This document shows positions 12,801-18,800 of a stretch of 21,498 nt of DNA, piece by piece. Under the pieces are notes generated by a model. That model made no database searches and was not told the DNA's origin. It saw only the letters and a program-made list of their open reading frames with translations. Numbering within the stretch: the first letter of the stretch is position 1; every line of letters starts with the position of its first letter. Made by a program: the position numbers and the translations under genes. Origin of the DNA: JBQTIM01 sp052388135 (GTDB taxonomy: Bacteria > Elusimicrobiota > Elusimicrobia > FEN-1173); NCBI GenBank assembly GCA_052388135.1, contig JBQTIM010000057.1:1-21498 (forward strand). Direction: 5' to 3'.

Positions 12801-15800
12801 CGCCAGCCAAAACGGCCATCAGCCACGGCCGGGCGACGATTGATTCCGACGCGGCGGCGAGGAATTCCGGAGCCAAGCCGGCCAGCGCGGCGGCGGCCGC
12901 CATAAGGACCAGAGGGGCACGGAAGAAAACGACGCGATGGGCCCGGCCAAAGGGAGTCGCGGGATCGAAAAAGGAAGAAGCGCGGGCGGCGGGCCGGGGG
13001 GCGGGGAGCTGGGCGCCGGGAACTTGCGCGAGCTGAGGAGCGGAGGGCGAGGGAACGGCCGGACGCGCCGGCGGCGCACGGTCGCGCCAAACGGAGACGC
13101 CGTCCCTGACGCCCATCTCTTCCAGGAATATACCGTGATATTGTTCCGTCACTTGTCGGGGCTGCCAGCGGGCCGCCGCCGCCACGTTGGCCTCGGCCAT
13201 GGCCCGGCCCACGGTTTCGTAGTTGAGGACGATGTGGGCGATCTCCCGCCCGGCCTGGGTTACGGCGGGCTTCGCCGGACCGGTCTCCCCGGCTTCCCGC
13301 CCCGCGGGCGCCGCCCCGAAGCCGCGGCCGCGGAGGCGGACCAGAACGACACCTTGGTGGGTCTGGCCTTGAGAAAATTCCTCTCGGATGCGCCGGCCTT
13401 CCGGGGTATTGGACGTGACGATGGGAAGGCCGTTCCCCGCCGCCTCGTAAGCCGTGCCCATGTTCCCCTGCCCGCCGTGGCGCAGATCCACGCTGACGTC
13501 CAGGAGGGACTGGACCACCCACTGGTATTCGTCCCCGTATCCGATGTATTCCGGACGGTAGATTACCCGGACGCGCACCTGCTCGCCTTCGCGGAGGATG
13601 CCGCGGCGCCGGAGTTCGACGGTGCGGAGACGCTCCTCCCCCCAGACACGGTAGCGCAGCCAGTCGTCATAAACGCGCGCGGAGGAGAACCGCCAGTCCG
13701 GTTGCCGGAACGCGCGGAACCTGCCCTCCGCCCATTGGTATTTCTCCTGATCGCTCTCGTTCCGGGCGGCGACCATTTCCGCCTCCAGCCAGTCCAGGTA
13801 TGCGTCTCGCGAAGCAAACACGAGGTTTCCGTCGGCGTCCTGGGGCATGTCTTTCCTTTTCAGGATCAAAACTTTGCTGTCGCCCCAGAGGCCGTCTTCC
13901 TGCATCCCCAGACGCCTTTCCAGCACCGTGTGGTAGCTTGAAGCGCCGCCCAAATAACCCAGTATCTGGCGCCGGCCCTCGCGCTCGGCCGCCTCCGCCG
14001 CGACTTCGATGGCCTCTATCTGTGTCTCCAACCGCTTCAGGCCGGTCTGGACCAGCTCCTTGTCGCCGTCCCGGTCCACCACCTGATCACGCTCGTCCCA
14101 GGCGGCGATGAGGCCGGCCCAAAAGACCCGGCGCCGGGGATTGAACTTGTCCTCCCGCAGGTCTCGGCGGCCTGGGAAACCCACGGGAACCAGGTCGCTT
14201 TCAATGCCGTAACGCCGCCTGAGTTCCTGGCGCTGGTCCTCGCCCAGAACCAGGACTCGGATTCCCGAAGGCTTGAGGCCCCATTCCACGGAGCCCACGG
14301 CCAGCTGGCCACGAACAGCCGACAACCAGTTGGAGGCGATCCCGGCCGCATGTGGGTCCGTCATATCCGAGTGAAGCCTGTGGACCGTGGCCACCAGAGG
14401 GAGCCCGGTGGCGCGCTGGATGGCCCGGGGAAAATGGGGGGCCAGGGTGCCGGAGAAATCTCCCCGGGTCCAGCTGCCGTAGGGGTCTTCCTGGGCATGG
14501 AGAATGTCGACGCCCGCGTCCGCCACGGCCCTCGCCAGCCGGGCCAGGTGCCGCGATTCACCATAGGTCCAGGGGCGGTAGAACCGCACGGGGTTGGCCG
14601 CGCCCCGCCGCGTCGCGGCCAGGGGCCGGTCCTCCACGTAGGCGGGGCCGGGCCGGTTGGAATAATAGACCTCCCGGAGAGCCGGATCGTCGTCGCGTTT
14701 CACCAGAATGCGCAGCGACCGAACGTAGCGGCCGCCGGCGTCCAGCCGGTTGGCGTTTCGGAAACTTTGAATAAATTCCTCCAGAACCGCCGGCGGCGCC
14801 TGGCGGCCTTCCAGCCAGCGCTCCGGGATCAGCACCACGGCATCCTCGACGGCAGCGTCGCCCGTCAGGGCGCGGAGGATGCCGAGGGAACCTTCCAGGG
14901 TGGCCGCAGGGCTGGTGAAGTCCCGAAATTCTCGGCGTCCCCCGTCCCGGGCCACGGAAAGAATGCCCTCCCGCAGTTCGTGATCTTCCCGCGTGTCATA
15001 CCGCACCCTGTCGGGAAGACCGGCCCCGCGCCGAACCACGATGCGGAGCCGCTTGGCATAGTCTCCCCCGGGGCCCCGGGACGACACTTTAAAGCGGCCG
15101 ATGAATTCGTTGATTCGGCCCCGATCTTGGGACAGCCACGCTTCCGGAATCACCACGTCCCATTCGGCGGGAGCGTCCAAGCTTCGCGCTTCTTCGTCCG
15201 CACCCGCCAGGGCGCCGTTTTGAACCAAAAAAGTTAGGGCCTCTTGCAGAGTCAAGTTCTGCTCCGCCCATGTGGAAAAGTCCCAGGCGCGCCTTCCCGG
15301 CAAGGCCTCCCGTACGGCCTGGGCCATGAGGCGGGTGGGCATCCGGAGGGCGCCCTGGCTGCGGTAAAGCTCCGTCCCGTCGCGATTGCGAAGAACCAAT
15401 TCCGGATAAGCCCGCCCGCCGTTTTGCCCGGCGAAGGCCGCGGTCATGGCGTCCACCAGGCCGGAGTCGCGGAAAGACGCGGGGTCCATGACCCCCACGT
15501 TCAGCTCGATGAAACGGAGACCGCGCTCCCGGGATAGGGTCAGCTTTTCCAGCACGGCCGACGCGTTGGGGGCGACCTCCTCCTCCTCCATCCAGTCTCT
15601 GTCCGTAAAAACGGAAAGCCGGGCGCGGCCCTCTTGGATTAAATCAGAATAGCCGCGCAGGAATATGTTTTGCAGGTAAGGCTTTAAGTCCGGCCCCGGC
15701 GCCAGGACGCCGATGTGGATCTCCGGCGACAATGGCCAGACGGGCGCCAAGCCCTGCCCAGCCAAGAACTGGTTGACCCGGTCGTTCACGTCCAGGCGCT

Positions 15801-18800
15801 GCTCTGGCGTCAAGGCGCCGCCCCGCCCGACCTCGGGATACAGACGCTGGAGGATCATCTGCTCCGCCAGGACGCCTTTCCGGACCGCCTCCGGCTGCCG
15901 GAAGAGCGCAGGGCTGAAAAAGATCCGTCCGCGGCCTTGCCGCGCCAGCACGGGAAGGGTCCCCAGCGCGCCCAGGTCCCGGAATCCCAGGCGCGGGACC
16001 GCTTCTCCGGGGAACAGGACCTGCGCCGCGGCGCCGGCTTCCCTCTTCCAGGACGCCCTCCGCGCACGTCCCGCGGGGCCGATGAGGGAAGCGGGAACCG
16101 CGGCGGCCCGGCCCAGGCGTCCCAGCGCCCGGCCGGCGGCTCTCCACAGGGCCCTGAGCGGAGACCAGACGGCCAAGGCCATGAGAGGCGCCACATTTTC
16201 CGTCAGACGCCCGGCCCAATAAATCACTGCCAGGTTGACGAGGCTAAGCACCGCCACGAAAGCGAAGTGTAAGGCCGGATGGAGGGACATGAAAGCCAGG
16301 GGGACGGTCATAAAGGCCATGGAGAGGAAGCCCAGGGCGTAGCCCACCAGCCACTTCTGTCCCGTGTTGAAGCCCAGGTAAAAGCCGGCCAGCGCCGTTC
16401 CCTTTTCCGGGTTCTCGGCCGAAGAGCCCCCGGCAACGGCGTTGGCGATGGCGATATAAACGAGGCGCAGGACGCCCATGAGCGGGATGAGGGCGAACGC
16501 GGCCCCCAAGCCCCAAACCCACCCCGGCAGTTGAATTCCGACGAGCCGCAGAACCGAATCGCCCAGCAGATAGGCGGGATGGTAGTCCAAATAACCGCCG
16601 GCGGCGGCCACGCCCATGGAAGCGAACAACAGCATGAAGAACCTCTGGCGGAGGAGCCGAAGGACGAAGTTCTTGATCCACAGCCCGAACCGCTGGGCCA
16701 CCTGGCCCGGCCGCGCCCGGGCCAGCACAAAATTTTCGGCCAGGGTCAGGGTCTGGCGCTGTTCCAGGGCGTCCAGGTTCTCCTGGGACAGATTGGCCTC
16801 CATAGCGGCGCGGAAAGGACGCGGGAACCAACCTTCGCTCCGGACGACGGCCAGGTAGGGCCAGGTGATCAAATATTTTTGGAAGAGGGCCCAGGCCAGG
16901 ATGAGCTGGTCAATGAATCGGGTATCTATTTTTTCCACGGGGAAGCGTCCCGAGATGATCTTGTCCAGGAAGTTGGATTTGACCACCCCCTTCCTCACAA
17001 GGACCCAGCGCACGGCGTAAAAAAGTCCCTGAACGCCGGCGAGAACCATGGCGGGCAGGCCCAGTTGCAGGGGCAGGAAGAAAGAGCTTACCGCCATGAT
17101 GATTCCGAAAAGCCCCACCGCCACCAAAAAGGGGGCCGCGCGGCGGCGGTAAGGCGTGTCCTCCCATTGCTCCCGCCATTGCGTGTAAACGCCGTAGAGA
17201 ATGTCCAGGCGGTCCGTCAGGGCCACGGTGCTTTCCGCCGCTGACTCGATCCACACGATGGGCCGGATGCTGACGCGAACCTCCCGCTCCGAGCGGTCCT
17301 CCTGCCCCGTATGCGCCTGCGCGTGCCTCTGGACGGAGGACAGCAGGTCCGTGTCTACGGACATGTTGTAGGTCCGGCCGTAGGCCAGGAAGGTCTCCGC
17401 CGCCCGGCGATTGGCGGTCTTGTCCCCCGCCTGGGTGTCGCGGACGTCGTCGCCGATGGGCAGCATGCCGCGGACCAAGCGGTTCAGCACCGCGCTCATG
17501 ATCTTGCGGAAGACGGGCTTGGCCACCACCACGCTCTCTTTATGCTCCCGCGACCCGATGCTCAAGTCGTAGCCGCGGCCCACGTCCCCAACAGAACGGC
17601 CGAGTTGGAGCAAGTTCACCGCCGTGTCCGTGTCCGTGACGTTGTGAGCCTTGGCGCCTAGGTCGTGCAGGAACAGCCGGTGGCTGACCCTCAGCGACGC
17701 GCCCTTCTTCACGATGCGGGGGTCGTCCGGAAGGTTGGCCTCCGGGAAATAGTCCACCTGTCCGTCGGGCCGGCGGAGGCCCGCCTTTTTCCGGTAAAGC
17801 ACCTGGACGGGAGGACCGTAGTTTCCTCTCTGCGCGTCCATTTCCGACGGGAAGTAGCCGTCGTCCGTAAGTTCCGGGTATTCCTCCCTTAAAATCTGCC
17901 GGGCCATTTCGGCGCTCCAGTGCGGGTCGCTCACGTAAAGGAGCTTACCCATCTCGTCGCGGACCACCACGCTCTTGCCCGCGTAGAGCGGGTCGTGGCC
18001 TTCCAGGAGTTCAAAGAGCTCTCGCCGCAGGTTCCGGATGTCGTCCCGCACTCGCGGATCGCTGTGATCCAGGGAGCCGACGTTGATCCTCAGCTCCACG
18101 GTCCTTTGGCCGCCGGCGGAGTCCACCACTTTGGGCCGGTGGGCGGCCACGGGATTGGAGGGACGGTAGGCGCTCCGGATGAACTCGACCACGCCTTCCA
18201 GGGACACCTCGTGGTCCAGGGTTCTGTCCCAGTGGTTGTCGATATCCATGTTTGCGATGTTGGTGAAATAGAAGCGACCCTCGTCGTCGCGGACCACCAC
18301 TTGGCGCCCGGCGTTCTCGGGCTCCTGCAGCTCCGCGCGCAAATCTTCAAGGATTCCGCGTATCCGCTGGAGTTCCCCAACATCCGCGCGGTCCACGCGG
18401 CCCACGTTCAGGCGCAGCTCCTGTGTGGGCTTGCCCGTGCGGGGGTTAAGCCGGGAAGCATGGAGGAATTCGCCGCCGGCGTCCCGCGCCAGCGCGCGGT
18501 CCAGGACACCGGTTGGCGGGACATCGTGGTCAAGGCTTCTGTCGAACTCGTAGTCCAGCCGGTAGGGAACCGAATCCCGCCGGGGACGGGCGTCGTCCAC
18601 CAGGAACATTTTCCAGGACAGCCGGCGGTTCACCGCGAAAAGGGCCCGCAGCTCGCGGATTTTGCGGCGCAGGGCGTCCTCGCCGTTGGGATGCCCGAAG
18701 ACGGGGTCCTCGTCCAGGGACGCCGAAAGGCGGTTCTGCTCCCGGAACATACCCATGCCCACGGTGAAGGTCGCGGACTCGCCGTCGTAATTGTAGGTCT

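Noticed and set aside
12539..13522. Minus-strand frame of 327 codons in another phase
   Set aside because: Overlaps the end of GT-B domain 1, linker 1 and membrane block 2a in a shifted frame; Arg/Gly/Pro-rich translation typical of a frame-shifted GC-rich gene.
4195..17139. Cyclic beta-1,2-glucan synthase (GT84 plus GH94)
   Set aside because: Large size, membrane helices and sugar enzymes suggested it, but no GT2-like processive motif and no GH94 phosphorylase motif is visible in this window. It could still occur outside the window.
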